A DNA stretch of 64,000 bases, from assembly GCA_013339765.2 (NCBI GenBank), contig JABSTR010000959.1, forward strand, positions 116,001-180,000. Reading direction: 5' to 3'. Under the pieces are notes generated by a model, which worked only from the letters and a program-made list of their open reading frames with translations, was not told the DNA's origin and searched no databases. Shown here piece by piece: positions 45,200 to 56,548 of this stretch (position 1 is the stretch's first letter; every line of letters starts with the position of its first letter). This stretch comes from Haemaphysalis longicornis (taxonomy: Eukaryota; Arthropoda; Arachnida; Ixodida; Ixodidae). The position numbers and the translations under genes were made by a program.

Positions 45200-46574
45200 T
45201 GGAGAAGCTCCGCTAAAATCAGAGAGGTGAGTGGTTATTGCGGGTGGCTGCTGCTTTGGCTACAGCGGGAAGTAGTACAACAGGAGAAAAGACCTCCGAA
45301 GCCGCATCGGTGAAACTTCCATGTAAGCGGCCAAATCAAGGCGACGTCGATGACTCCACTGCCGGTGCTGCATCATGTGAGCAAGTTACAGCTACTGAAG
45401 AAGGAGATAATACTACTGGGATGGCTGGCATGGATCAGGAGGGATTCAAGGTCATACGTCAACGCAACCGGAGAACTGTTGGCATGCCCGCAATGTTGTG
45501 TCCTGGTGGAAAAAGGCAAAGATTTTAGGCCCGAGAACCCAATCGCCCTTTTCTCTGCGTCTCGTCATTGCTCGGCAAGGCACCAAACCACTGTTGGTTT
45601 ACAGTTCAAGGCGCCTGCTACTCGACGTAACCACAGAGAAGAAGTGGACATACTTTTGCGATGCAGGGTGGTTGTTGATGTGTGCCCGACTGCCGTATTC
45701 CTATGTGCAGAACACATGCATCATCCGAGGCGTCCGGAAGTGGCACACATAAGAGAATTTTTTAACCTCCTTATGCCGCAGGGGGTTATCCACGTGAGGT
45801 GCGTTGTGCGGCAAAATATTCTTCACCAGATAGTGGCAAGTTGTTCGGACCGATGCTGTTAGGATGACGTTTCCGCCGAACTCCCAACGCCTGGAGAAGA
45901 TCGATTTGGGCTTACAAGGCACGTTGTTGCCGACAACACGGAGTCACCTCCACGCTGTTCAATGTCAATGCTACGGACATGTTCCAAAATCCCGAAGAGG
46001 TGAGCAGCCCTGCAAACGTTGCGGAGGCCCAAATGACTTTGTAAATTGCAAGAGAGGACGTCACATGTGTTAATTGTGGCGTTGACCACCCAGCCAGCTG
46101 CAGAGGACGCCCGTTGCGCCTGAGCGCATTACATCAATGGAGGCGTTCCTTTCTGGTCCTGAGTCTCCACCACAAGCTCAAAAGCCATCTGATGAACAGC
46201 ACTTTCCAGCATTGCCGTCTTTTGAATCAGAAAATCCGGACAGTGCAAAAGATTCGCCATGCTCATCCTCACCTGAGCTGCAAGGTCCTTCAAACGCGAC
46301 GGAGTCCGCACAAGAATACTTACAAGTAAAGCAGCGTCAAAGAGAAATACACTGCCCAGTGTCCCGTGAGTGGCCAATTCCACCAAACGCGACTGAATCC
46401 GCAAAAAAGCCACCTCGACACCTACAAGCAAAGCAGCGTAAAGGAGAACTTTACCTTCGAGTCTTGAAAGAGCGTCATACTCAACGAAATCAAAAGAGGG
46501 GCAGCCTAATACGTACAAGGACAGGGGACAAGTTCTCAACTACAGACGAGCAAATCAAGGCGATTTTGAAATAG
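45200..46574 (+). pseudogene. LINE-4 ORF1 (gag-like, with CCHC knuckles)
   Basis: An acidic N-terminal frame (MDQEGFKVIRQRNRRTVG near 45430) leads, through shifts, to CQCYGHVPKSRRGEQPCKRCGG, then NCKRGRHMCVNCG and HPASC (45960-46110). This is the run of CCHC zinc knuckles found at the end of ORF1 in I/Jockey/LOA-group LINEs, where it binds RNA. The tail to 46574 is Lys- and Pro-rich and contains two similar segments (45-50 residues each, PSNATESAQEYLQVKQRQRE and PNATESAKKPPRHLQAKQRK). Frameshifts near 45530 and 45860 break it. Confidence 0.7.
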
Positions 46575-46589
46575 TCATAGCTGCCCTGC

Positions 46590-48057
46590 GTTTGTTATTG
46601 TTCAGCATCAAAACACCAGTTACCCAGACAGCTGTGCAAATCATGGAATCTGTGGAGCCCTGTTTGGCCTCGTTCAACCAACAACCAACAAAATGGCCCT
46701 GATGGCGCCAACCACAGACCCTGAAAGAAACAATTCGCCAGTCTTTCATTCTCAATGTAATGCTCGAGGTCCGAAGGTCGCCTGGAAGATTTCAAGGTAG
46801 GGGTGTTGAAATATCACTTTCTTATTATTGTGATCTGTGAGCCAACTATCATGTCATTTCATCTATGTGGACATGAACAATTTTCGTCGGATGCGAGTGG
46901 AAGTTCCAGCAAAGTGTTATTCTTCATTCGCCGTGACATAACCTATATTAGGCACCGAGTTCAGGCCCATAATAGCAATGAATATGTTGCTGCAACGGTG
47001 CAATGTAAGACCACACATTTATAGTGATAGCTGCATATGTGTCACCCCGAGCACGATTCGAGGGTAGGCCACTCAGACATGATTATTGACGGCTGCCCTG
47101 AACCTCACATCATTGTAGGTGACTTTAATGCGCACCATGAAATCTGCTGGAAGCATTGTGAGCGCCACAAGAGGGCGACGTCTCGCTAAACTTATCCACA
47201 GTCTTGATTTGGACATTCTCAATGATGGTTCGCCGACATTTGTTCTGGGCGCAAGCCAAAGCAGCTGCCTAGACCTCGCACTTATATCTAGACGCCTTTT
47301 GTCTGAAGCTCCGTGGTGCACTGATGTTGGCTCCTACGGAAGTGACCACGTGGCCACATATGTACAATTCGCTTTATACCAAGGTTCACCATGTACACGG
47401 TTACAACGCTATACTGACTGGCAGGTCTTTCCGTCTTCTCTCGAATTGTCATGTAATAGCTTCGCTTCAGTGACTGATTTTGAACTGAGCATTCTTTAGG
47501 TAAGCAGGGATGCATCACGCAGTGCAGCGTGCTCTTCTGAAGGTTGTCCAGGGGTGCCTTGTACCAAATGCTTCGCGCAGTTAGAAGCCGGGCTGAAAGG
47601 AGGTACAGACGGACAAAAGACGGCTGTCTCTAACCTGGGAGCGCTCGTAGAACCCAGAAACTTGCTTGGCTTGGGTTAGCTGCAAGCCCAGAAACTTGCT
47701 TGGCTTGGCTTGGCAGAATCTTGGCCGACAGCGCAGGAGATCCTTCTGCTCCAGATTAGACCCACGGAAGGAACTTTCTATGATATGGCAGATCATTTGT
47801 GCATTGCTGTCTACACCCACTGAGCAGCATCCATTTCAAGCTCTGGCCGTATACCAGTGCCGCATTGGCACAGATGTTGCGAAACCCTCTCCATTCACGT
47901 GGCGCGGGACAATGCTAAAGGCATGGCTCCATTACATTGCTGTGCTCTTTCAACTGCGGATAGCCGCATAGACGTGCATTTTACGCTCAACGAGTTCATT
48001 GTAGCGCTCTGTGCTTTGGCTCGTTCTACAGCTCCTGGGCCTGATGGAATAACGTAG
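46590..48057 (+). pseudogene. LINE-4 ORF2 endonuclease and RT start, cut off by LINE-5
   Basis: Pieces give an AAYVSPRA stretch, a GDFNAHH-type motif (near 47125), RRLAKLIHSLDLDILNDG and GSYGSDHVATYVQF, which are EN motifs of the I/LOA group. Downstream, FTLNEFIVALCALARSTAPGPDGIT is the RT entry motif. The element stops there, at 48057, where LINE-5 5' sequence begins, and the RT does not resume after LINE-5. A 23 bp segment (CCCAGAAACTTGCTTGGCTTGG) is duplicated at 47650-47715. Confidence 0.7.
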
Positions 48058-48298
48058 GGTCAGCGTAACCTTTTCGACCTAGTCGTGACGGCTTGTCGGG
48101 GCCAGAGAAAACTACTGTGATTCCTGAATCTCGCACGACTTTTTTTATTCTGTGCACGGGAACCCCCTGCTTCCGTCAATCCTGGTACTGGTAGTATCGT
48201 GGTCGCAAGGCACTGACGCTCGTCTGACTTCACTCCCTAAGGATAAAATCATCAGCAAAAGCGACGCCCACTTCAGTGATCTCGGCAGCACGGCAGCC

Positions 48299-48594
48299 AT
48301 GGCCCGCGCTCACACGCAACGCTTGCTTTTGATGCAGGTAAATAATTCCTGCTCTCTCGTTGCGAAACGTACCAAATATGTTGCCTTGCTTGTGCTGCAG
48401 AGCCCTGGCTGTGGCGTTATGATCGCTGCCAACTGCTTTCATGTCCTCCGAGCCCTTTCGCTGTTGTCCGGGGATATTGAGGAAAACCCTTGGTCCTATA
48501 ACTCGCTCTTCGGCTACTCAAACGTGTAACGATATTATGTCCGTGCTCAGTGCTATCTAATCCGGTCAGGCGTCCCTACTTGAAGAAATAATAT
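48299..48594 (+). pseudogene. LINE-5 ORF1 N-terminus with broken 2A-like motif
   Basis: The frame from MARAHTQRLLL contains a hydrophobic stretch (CFHVLRALSLLSG) leading into GDIEENP, the start of a 2A motif (codons about 48470-48490). A one-base T insertion after the Pro codon changes the following Gly-Pro to Trp-Ser and shifts the frame; in the next frame Gly-Pro and the downstream ORF1 (MSVLSAI, then SGQASLLEEI) follow. The ancestral element therefore carried a DIEENPGP-type motif and this copy has lost it. Confidence 0.7.
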
Positions 48595-48775
48595 TGTAGC
48601 GCTCTCTGGTTGGCGCTCTTAGCCGGCGCCTTGGCGCCGGCTATAAAAGACAAGAGTAAAGATACGAGCGGCGCGTGCTTGGTGCGCCAGCACGGCACGA
48701 GCAGTTCGATTCCGAAAGCCTGCCACGCTGGTACTCTCTCTCTTGCGCTGCGCTGCGACCCTGCGGTTCCCGACA
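48595..48775 (+). repeat. gypsy-2 5' LTR
   Basis: The 181 bp repeat contains the palindrome CCGGCGCCTTGGCGCCGG followed by CTATAAAAGA, a TATA-like box (about 48642-48649), and AATAAAG/GTAAAG polyadenylation-like sequence just downstream. A primer-binding-site candidate starts right after it at TGGTGACTCCGGAC. Confidence 0.9.
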
Positions 48776-48796
48776 GTGGTGACTCCGGACTAAGAC

Positions 48797-49635
48797 ATGA
48801 CCGACCCCCGCAACCTCGCGCCCTCGGGCCCTCTTTTGCCTGACGCTTCCTCGCGGCCGGCGGACGTAGCAGTCATACAGCTCCGTCTGCCAAACTTCGT
48901 GAGCAAGAACCCACATGTTGGTTCGCCCAGGTCGAAGCCGTCTTCGATCTGCACCGCGTCACCTCGGAGACTACTCGGTTTTGCCACTTCCTTTGCAACA
49001 TGCCTCCTGAGGTGGCTGATGAAGTGGCGGACGCCAGCGGTGCACCTTTGAACGATGCTCCCTACCAACGGCTGAAGCACAGTATTCTGGACCGAACCAC
49101 GGCGCTCGAGAGCGCGCGCCTCTGGCACCTGCTCACCCACGAAGAGCTTGGAGATCGCCGCCCTTCCCAGCTGCTCAACACCATGCGACAGCTCGTGGGC
49201 GCGAGCAACGTGGACTCGAACAGTGCACTTATAAAAGAGCTATTTCTGCAGTGCTTGCCGCAGTCCACTCGCATCGTTTTAGTTGCTGCCGGGGACTTGA
49301 CCCTCGACCGCGCCGCCGAGCTTGCTGGTAGAGTTCACGACGCGACTTTTCCCTCAGTCGCCACCCTGGCTTTGACAACAGAGTCATCGGCCGTTTCTCG
49401 CTTAGAGACTCGAATCGATCAACTCGCTGCTTCCATTGGAGCGCTTCGGACGTCCTCTGATCGCCGATACGGCTCCTCCCCACATCCTAGCCGTCGTTCG
49501 TCTTCCCCGGGCGGTTCTTGCTCGCGCAGCCCTCGAAGCTCGTCTATCTGCTGGTACCATCGCACTTTCCAGCACCGCGCCCGTCACTGCACTTCCCCAT
49601 GCAGCTGGCCGGGAAACGCGACGCGAGATCACTGA
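48797..49635 (+). pseudogene. gypsy-2 gag
   Basis: This starts 21 bp after the LTR with MTDPRNLAPSGPLLPDAS. After a one-base shift near 48905 it continues in the frame that reads WFAQVEAVFDLHRVTSE, the conserved capsid segment. Then come the YQRLKHSILDRTTALESARL and LIKELFLQCLPQSTRIVL helices. Near the C-terminus CWYHRTFQHRARHC with a following CTSPC forms a Cys/His motif typical of this gypsy group, after a Ser/Arg-rich linker. One frameshift is all that breaks it. Confidence 0.8.
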
Positions 49636-49772
49636 TGGTGGCAGGTGACCTCGCCTTACAACCTGGCCGCCTTTTCCTGGTCACGGATCGCATTCCTGGT
49701 TTGCGTTTCCTTGTAGACACGGGTGCTGAGGTCAGTGTATTACCAGACACCAAGGATGAGCGTACTTCTTAG
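49634..49772 (+). pseudogene. gypsy-2 aspartic protease
   Basis: FLVDTGAEVSVLP (49705-49743) is the active-site loop of a retropepsin-like protease. The frame stops at 49770, soon after the loop; the flap and C-terminal part (LGSDFLTHFDLDV, 49910-49950) continue in the frame that opens before 49854. The gag and protease frames overlap near 49630. Confidence 0.75.
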
Positions 49773-49853
49773 TCACCTGGGCCTACGCTTAGTGCAGCGA
49801 ACTGTGCCTCTATCGCCACGTGTGGTCAGCGTTCCCTCACCCTCGACCTTGGT

Positions 49854-50700
49854 TTGCGGCGTGCCTTCCGGTGGGTCTTCGTAGTAGCCGACGTCAATCT
49901 GTCCATCCTCGGCTCAGATTTCCTGACCCATTTTGACCTAGACGTCAGCATGCGTCACCATCGCCTGATTGACAGCAAGACGCGCCTTTCCATCCTGGGC
50001 GTACTGTCTACTGTCACTCCAACTGGCATCCGCACGCTGTTTCCCTCATGCCCGTACGCAAGAATCCTCGAAGACTTCGCTGAGGTTGCAAGACCCTGCA
50101 ACTTAAAGCAGTCGCCCATGCATAGCGTTACCCACCACATCGTCACGCGTGGTCCACCAGCCGCAGCTCGGCCGCGCCGCCTCTTCGGTGAGCGTCTGGC
50201 GACTGCTAAACGTAAATTCGAGCACATGCTGGAACTAGGCATTATCTGCCCATCGTCCAGCAACCACGCGTCTCCATTGCATATGGTTCCAAAGAAAAGT
50301 GGAGACTGACGTCCCTACGGCGACTACCGGGCGCTCAACGCTCAGACTGTCCACGACAGCTATCCCCTACCCCACATCCAAGATTTCACAAGCCACTTGG
50401 AAGGGTGCACAATCTTTAGCAAAGTGGACTTTGTCAAGGCATATCACCAGATCCCCGTCGAGCCTGCCGATATCCCGAAGACGGCCATCACTACACCTTT
50501 CGGCTTGTTTGAGTATGTGCGCATGCCCTTTGGGCTACGCAACGCAGCTCAAACATTTCAAAGGTTCATTGTAGAGGTGACGCGCGGCCTTCCGGCTGTA
50601 TTTCCTTGCATTGACGACATCCTCGTCGCGAGTCCCACTCCGCAAGATCACGAGCGTGACCTCCGAGAACTCTTTCAACGCCTCCCAAAAATTTGGCCTG
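49854..50700 (+). pseudogene. gypsy-2 reverse transcriptase
   Basis: Motifs are MLELGIICPSSSNHASPLHM, a stop at 50308 in KKSGD*RPYGDYR, then IFSKVDFVKAYHQIPV (catalytic Asp), TPFGLFEYVRMPFGLRNAAQTFQRF, and FPCIDDILVAS, where the usual Tyr of Y(V/I)DD is Cys. A frameshift near 50690 moves into the frame of 50611-51996. The order is standard for Ty3/gypsy. Confidence 0.88.
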
Positions 50701-52000
50701 GTTGTCAACGCCCAGAAATGCGTCTTCGGGACTTCCGAGCTCGAGTTCCTGGGCCATCACATCTCGGCGCAGGGAATTCGCCCTTTACCGTCTCACGTTC
50801 AAGCCGTGAAGGACTTCCCAGAACCTGCCAGCCTCCGCCAGCTTCGTGAGGTCCTAGGCATGGTGAATTTCTTGCGACGCTTTATACCCCACTGTGCCAA
50901 CCTTCTGCATCCACTGACTGAGCTTCTTCGCACAACCAAGAGCTCCTCGTCTGCGATTTCCTGGTCTCCCGAAGCTCAAGCCGCTTTTAACGCTGCTAAA
51001 CAAGCCGTCGCCGATTTGGTACTTCTCATCCACCCGAGAACCGACGTCCCCACTCGCATCATGGTGGATGCTTCCAGCATTGCAATCGGCGCTGTTCTCC
51101 AGCAGAGAATCGACTCCGAGTGGCACCCGCTGGGTTTCTTCTGTCGGAAGCTCCCACCTGCCGAGACGCGCTACAGCGTTTTTGGTCGTGAGCTGCCCGC
51201 CTATTACGCCACCATCCAGCACTTCCGGCACTTTTTGGAGGGCCAGTCCTTTAACGTTCTTACGGAGCATAAGCCTCTGGCGTACGTTTTCCGTACGAAC
51301 TCCTCCAAGAACGTCGCATGGGAACTCCGTCAGCTCGCTTATATTTCGGAATTCACGACGGAGATTAGGCACATCAAAGGTACCGACAACAATTCTGCTG
51401 CCACGCTTTCACGCATTACCTCTATCGGCAGTGCTGCATCTGCTGTGGACTTGGAACGCCTAGCTCAGGCGCAGATTGAAGACCCTGAGCTGCAAGCACT
51501 GCCGAACCACTCGGGTTCCCTTCGTCTACAACTTGTGCCTCATTCGTTCGTGCCTGGCTCACTGTGGTGTGACATGTCAGCGGCGGCGCCTCGACCCTTC
51601 GGTCCGGCTGTCTTTCGTCGTGCCGTGTTTCACTCGTTCCACGACATCTGCCACCCCAGCATCCGAGCCACGCAGCGCCTCATTACACAGCGGTACGTCT
51701 GGTCGAGCATCAACACTGATGTCCGCCAGTGGGCCCGTTCGTGCCTCGCTTGTCAGACAGCCATGGTGTGCTGCCAAACAAAGACCCCAACACAGCCTTT
51801 TTTGCCACCTAGCTGTCGCTTCGAAAACGTGCATCTTGATTTGTTCGGACCATTTCCTCCCTCCCGTGACTGCCGGTACATTCTCACAATGATTGATCGC
51901 TTCACCCGTTGGCCCGAAGCCGAAACGGTCGCAAAAGCCTTCGTTTCGACATGGGTTTGCTGTTTCGGCTGCCCCGGCATTGTTACCACAGATTGAGGCA
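50611..52000 (+). CDS. gypsy-2 RT thumb, RNase H and integrase N-terminal half
   Basis: This is the longest open frame in the window (461 residues). From about residue 26: KFGLVVNAQKCVFGTSELEF and FLGHHISAQGIRPLPSHV (RT connection), MVDASSIAIGAVLQQ and GFFCRKLPPAETRYS (RNase H), and TEHKPLAYVF. Then comes the integrase zinc domain (HSFHDICHPSIRATQRLI with CLACQ), the core HLDLFGPFPPS (first Asp) and MIDRFTRWPEAE. It ends at a stop within IVTTD*GRQFE, right at the second catalytic Asp, where the family reads SDxGxQF. Confidence 0.9.
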
Positions 52001-52039
52001 GGCAGTTTGAATGTACTCTGTTTACTTCCCTCAGCCACT

Positions 52040-52140
52040 TGCTTGGCACTAAACACTGCCGTTTAGTGCCAAGCACTAAACACTGTAACACTTGACACTA
52101 AACACTTGACACTAAACACTGCCGTTTAGTGCCATCCCTG
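52040..52140 (+). repeat. Short tandem expansion in gypsy-2 integrase
   Basis: Units of GACACTAAACACT and GTTTAGTGCC, some inverted, are repeated several times just after the second catalytic region. Palindromic CACTAAACACTGCCGTTTAGTG recurs twice. It replaces the normal coding sequence and breaks the integrase. Confidence 0.75.
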
Positions 52141-52757
52141 TGCCAACGGCATTGTTGAGCAGCTCCATCGCCAGCTGAAAAGTTCTCTCACTGCGCGCCT
52201 GGATCGAGAGCACTGGGTTGATCACCTTCCTGTAGTGCTTCTCGGCCTGCGTGCCGTCCTTCGTCGCGGCACGCAGCTGTTCAACTGCTGAACTTGTCTA
52301 CGGCGCACACCTGCGGCTTCCTGGCGATTTGTTCGTCCCCAGGGCCTCCTCGCCCCAGCCGCTTGAGTACCTGCAATGCCTGCAGGACTGCATGCAGCAC
52401 CTGCGACCGGTCGCACCTCGGCTTTCTGACCCCCGCATCTTTCTGCATCCCGACCTGGCGTCTTCGACACACGTTTTCCTCAGGTGGGATGCTGTAAAGG
52501 CGCCTCTTATCCCCTCTTACGATGGGCCGTACCGTGTCCTTAACAAGACCCAGAAGTCTGCCACCATCCTCTTGAATGGCCGCGAAGAAGTCGTCTCGTT
52601 GGACCGCCTCAAACCGGCCTACCTCGAGACACCACCCAACGAAGTCCGCGCAGACATCGCAGGCCTAAACTCTCCACTGCTCGCCCCCAAAACCAACGCC
52701 CGCCTGCCTCGCCGTCGCGTGACGTTCGACATTCCGCCTGGGCGGGGGGCCCTGTAG
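52140..52757 (+). pseudogene. gypsy-2 integrase C-terminal region
   Basis: After the tandem repeat, HRQLKSSLTARLDREHWVD and LPVVLLGLRAVLR give the glutamate-side end of the core, in a shifted frame. AAELVYGAHLRLPGDLFVP starts the C-terminal domain, with VFLRWDAVKAPLIPSYDGPY and VVSLDRLKPAYLE, the GPY/F module typical of gypsy integrases. The frame ends at 52755, overlapping the first bases of the 3' LTR. Confidence 0.85.
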
Positions 52758-52933
52758 CGCCCTCTGGTTAGCGCTCTTAGCCGGCGCCTTGGCGCCGGCT
52801 ATGAAAGACGAGAATAAAGATACGAGCGGCGCGTGCTTGGTGCGCCAGCACGGCACGGGCAGTTCGATTCCGAAAGCCTGCCACGCTGGTACTCTCTCTC
52901 TTGCGCTACGCTGCAACCCCGCGGTTCCCGACA
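52753..52933 (+). repeat. gypsy-2 3' LTR
   Basis: The second 181 bp copy begins TGTAGCGCCC and ends CCCGACA. Compared with the 5' LTR I count nine differences, mostly transitions, about 5 percent. The polypurine stretch GGGCGGGGGGCCC lies just before it. Confidence 0.9.
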
Positions 52934-53508
52934 GTATCAATTCGTACTACCTTATTGCAAAATGGTCAAAAATTTGAAGAAATAACTAAAAGACTTTTTA
53001 AAATCGTAGAAGACTGCTCAGCCTACGCCACCATTAAAGAGAAAGTTGAAGACTTACTGACTCTGGCCGAACAGAACTGCGACAATATTTCTACACTAGT
53101 TTCTCGGATGGATGGCTCTAAGGACCGTCAACGACGCTGTAATCTTGTGATTTATGGCTTTGATGATGCTGCTGATGAAACTTGGGCACAGTCCGAGAAG
53201 CGCATCATTGATTTGTGTAGTGCACACATCGAGATTTCACTCCAGCTGAAAGATGTCGAACGCACCTATTGAATTCGTCGTTTTCATCAAGACAAACATA
53301 GGCCCATTATTGTCCAGTTCAATCATTTTAAGACCGTGAACAAGTACTAACCAACGCCAAAAAATTAAACGGCACTAACTACACCATAAGAGAAGATTTT
53401 TCACCGAGTACCCGCTGAGCCCGTAAACACCTTTTTGAATTTGGTAAAGTGTCGCGCAAAACATACAAGCTCCGTTACGACAAACTGACCATTAGTAATA
53501 CCACTTAG
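52934..53508 (+). pseudogene. LINE-5 ORF1 coiled coil and RRM-like core
   Basis: After the LTR, the frame SIRTTLLQNGQKFEEITKRL continues ORF1 with a heptad-rich segment, then DRQRRCNLVIYGFDDAAD (RRM-like ORF1 core). The ERTY*IRRFHQDKHRPII region has a stop at 53270 in the conserved R(I)GRF motif. A shift near 53345 is followed by KLNGTNYTIREDFS and YKLRYDKLTISNTT, ending at TAG 53506-53508. Confidence 0.8.
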
Positions 53509-53514
53509 ATTTTT

Positions 53515-54027
53515 AAGTGCGAATGCACTTTATAAGCGACCCTGAATTCCGGTGACCGCCGTCCGTCCACATAGCAACAGCTGCGGGTGCGCGCGCTCCT
53601 CGTCTTCCTTGGCAACGGGGGGAGATGGGCGCGCGCTGCCTGGCCGCTGACATGGCACATACCCACGTGGGGGATTGGCCAGGAATCTCCTCGTCTTCCT
53701 TGGCAACGGGGGGAGATGGGCGCGCGCTGCCTAGCCGCTGACATGGCACATACCCACGTGGGGGATTGGCCAGGAATCGGGCGTGAGAAGGGCTAATGCA
53801 CCCGCTTAAAGGAGTACTGACACGAAATTTCAAAGCTGAGATCCGCTCTAGCAATCAAGTACAACGACAACACAAATAGGTGTCTGTGAATAAATGCATC
53901 TTTCTTTCTTTGTAGTTGTGTGTGTGTGTGTGATCTCTCTTTCGCGAACATTACCGAACCACGCAAATTCAACTCCTGCATTCGCACTTTCACATTCTTC
54001 CCCTCGGGGAAATGCGGGGAAATTTTT
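53515..54027 (+). mobile_element. Helentron-like element A
   Basis: This starts with hairpin AAGTGCGAATGCACTT (53515-53530) plus TATAAGCGACC. It ends with TGCATTCGCACTTT, hairpin TTCCCC/GGGGAA (53998-54011), GCGGGGAAA and TTTTT. It lies in a T run six bases after the LINE-5 ORF1 stop. Two 91 bp direct repeats (about 53611-53793) carry GGCAACGGGGGGAGATGGGC. A TTAAAGGAGTACTGACACG stretch at 53807 resembles a TTAA-transposon left end. No protein coding is visible. Confidence 0.78.
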
Positions 54028-54104
54028 ATCATGCTTCAGAAAAAGTAATTCCTCGCCCTCCATAGCGATCTCTTTCGGCTGGGGCACAACCTAAAGCAAA
54101 CACT

Positions 54105-54900
54105 GAACTGCTGTCAATCAAATACACTAACATACAAAACCTCTTACCGAAACGCGATTCACTTTGCAACCTTATCGACATGACCGAATGCAATATCGTT
54201 CTGTTAACTGAAACTTGGCTTAACCCTGCCATTTCCGCTTCTAAATTAGCTCCCTGCTTTCCCGGCTTAACCTTTTTTCGGCGTGATCTTCATGATAAAC
54301 GGGGTGGTGGAATTTTCATTGCCGCTCACAGCAGTTTAAACTGCACTGATGTAGCCGTTCACTCTCCCCTTGAAATAATGTTCGTCACCTGCAAATATTC
54401 ATGCCCCCCCCTTTATCAATGGAGTTTATTATCGCCCTGCCGACGCTGTTGCTGCATTTGTTACTAACTTCTACGCTGTACGTTATCTCCTGCATACCTC
54501 TTATCCTAACATTCCGGTTTTTTGATTAGACGACTTCAACTTTCCTGGAATAACCTGGTCCGACATCCCTCTAACACTTTCGAAACATAATGTTGATAGT
54601 GACTTTGCTAACACGTGCTTAACATTTCGTTTGTCCCAGCTTGTTTCATTTCCAACACGAGTTACAGAGCATTCCGCTAACATCCTTGACCTTGTCCTGA
54701 CGTCACATCCCGCAAACCTTCATCTTTAATTTTCCTCTCAGAGATCAGCGATCACGCTGTACTGCAGCCATATTTTCAAATCAACTACCGCGGCCAAAGC
54801 TTTCTAAGAAGACAAATACACTTTACGACAAGGAACAATACACTGCTATTAACAATGAACTATTCATATTCAGTGATTGGTATCTAACTAGTTTTTGTCA
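54105..54900 (+). pseudogene. LINE-5 ORF2 endonuclease
   Basis: Motifs are LLTETWLNPAISASKLAP (54198), FFRRDLHDKRGGGIFIAAH, a YYRPADAVAAFV block in a shifted frame, a DDFNFPGITW motif (where GDFN is expected, after a TGA-to-GAT-like change near 54527) and HSANILDLVLTS. The SDH region (EISDHAVL) is in another frame near 54745. Three or more frame breaks are present. It is the same AP-type family as the LINE-1 endonuclease. Confidence 0.8.
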
Positions 54901-56548
54901 ACGCCCCCTGGAAACAAACTGGTCCTTGTTCAAGAGTAAAATGTATGAGCTGAATAATAAGTACATTCCCACTTCCACAATAACTGAACGGCCATCATCA
55001 CCTTGGTTGAATACATCCCTCAAGCGACTTAACTACAAAAAAAGCATTTGTACTGTTCCGCAAAACAATCGAGCAGCGCTAGCGCTTGGAATAGATATCG
55101 CAACAAGGCAAAATTATTCAGTTCACTTGCAATGAACGCTAAGCGTTCCTTTTTTTCTTCCACTTTGCCTAACACGTTACGCAGTAATCCGAAGCATTTT
55201 TGGAAAGCCATTTTTCCTAACCCACCGTGCTCCTTATCAGTGCTTCACGAAAACGGTACCCCTATTCCTGAACTTGCTGCCCCCCATGTACTAAATACCG
55301 TTTTCTGCTCTGTCCTTACTTCTGATTCAATTGATACGCTTCCAAACTGCGCTCCTTTTGATAACCAAGTTATGCCGGACATTACATTTCATCCTAACGG
55401 TATCATAAAATTAATAGATGCGTTGAAGATTACTTCACCCTCTGGTACCGATGGTATCAATTCTAAAATTCTAAAAAACACCAAGTTGTTCACCAGCGTT
55501 ATTCTTTCACACATATTCCAGCAATAACTTTCATGCGGTGTGGTGCCGGAAGATTGGAAGCTCGCCAAGATCATTTTTGTTCCAAAGAAAGGTCCAGCAT
55601 TTTATCCGAGTCATTATCGTCCCATTTCTACGACTAGTGTATGCTCTAAATTAATGGGGCATATCGTATGTTCACATGTAAAATTTCTAAATTCCGTTAA
55701 TTGCTTTCACCCTAACCAACATGGATATCTTTAGGTTTATCATGTGACACTCAACTTGCTCTCTTCATTAACGGCCTTAGTTCCAGCATCGACGTTAACA
55801 TACCCTTAGATGCCATTTTCCTTGACTTTTACAAGGCTTTTGATAAAGTTTCCCATCAAAAGCTATTTCTCAAACTTTCTTGCCTTAAACTTACTAACCT
55901 ATATAATAATTGGACATGTGAGTTATTAACTAACCACCAACAGTTGTTTATGCTAATAACCATTGTTCCTCTCTTTCCACTGTGTCTTCAGGCGTTCCTC
56001 AAGGTACTGTTCTTGGCCCTCTGCTTTTCCAAATCTACATTAATGACCTTCCTAATAACATATCTTCTAACATCCACCTTTCCGCCGACGACTGTCTAAT
56101 TTACCGTCCTATCCTCAGTACTAACGACTCCGCCACCTTACAATCTGATCTTTCTCTGGTTCAGTCATGGTGCGAGAAATGGCTAAAGTCTCTTAATATA
56201 CAGAAAACATGTGTCCGGTCCATTCACGGTGTACCGGCTTACGCACCCGCTAAATACTCAATATTTAATTCTGATATTACTCCAGTTAGTTCATGTAAAT
56301 ACCTTGGCATCACCATAACTTCAGATCGCACCTGGTCATCCCATGTCATGAATATTAGCAATGACGCTAACCACGTACTTGGCTATCTTCGAAGAAACGT
56401 GCGCCTCGCTCCGCCTTCCGTTAAACTTCTTCCTTATCGAACACTTGTCCACCCAATGCTTGAATACGCATGTGCCGTTTGGGATCACTCATCAAATCAC
56501 CCTACCAACTCGCTTGAATCGATCCAGGACCGTGCAGCCAGATTTATT
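54901..56548 (+). pseudogene. LINE-5 reverse transcriptase and post-RT region
   Basis: The linker (NAKRSFFSSTLPNTL) leads to SPSGTDGINSKIL, VPEDWKLAKIIFVPKKG and SHYRPISTTSVCSKLM. Then comes AIFLDFYKAFDKVSHQKLF in a shifted frame, SSGVPQGTVLGPLLFQIYINDLP, and HLSADDCLIYRPI (FADD form with Ser for Phe). VSSCKYLGITITSDRTW and HPMLEYACAVWDHSS follow, and ESIQDRAARFI ends at the Helentron site. There is an in-frame stop at 55525 and shifts near 55735 and 55980. Confidence 0.88.

Larger units (their letters stand above)
48595..52933 (+). mobile_element. gypsy-2: complete Ty3/gypsy LTR retrotransposon
   Basis: Two 181 bp LTRs (48595-48775 and 52753-52933) start TGTAGCGC and end CGACA and differ at nine positions by my count. 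The 4.0 kb interior encodes gag, protease, RT, RNase H and integrase in that order in the sense orientation. The flanks are ATAT and GTAT, a probable 4 bp target duplication with one change; joining them gives LEEIISIRTTLLQ of LINE-5 ORF1. Stops and shifts in gag, protease and RT, and a lost Tyr in the RT active site, mean it is inactive now. Confidence 0.92.
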
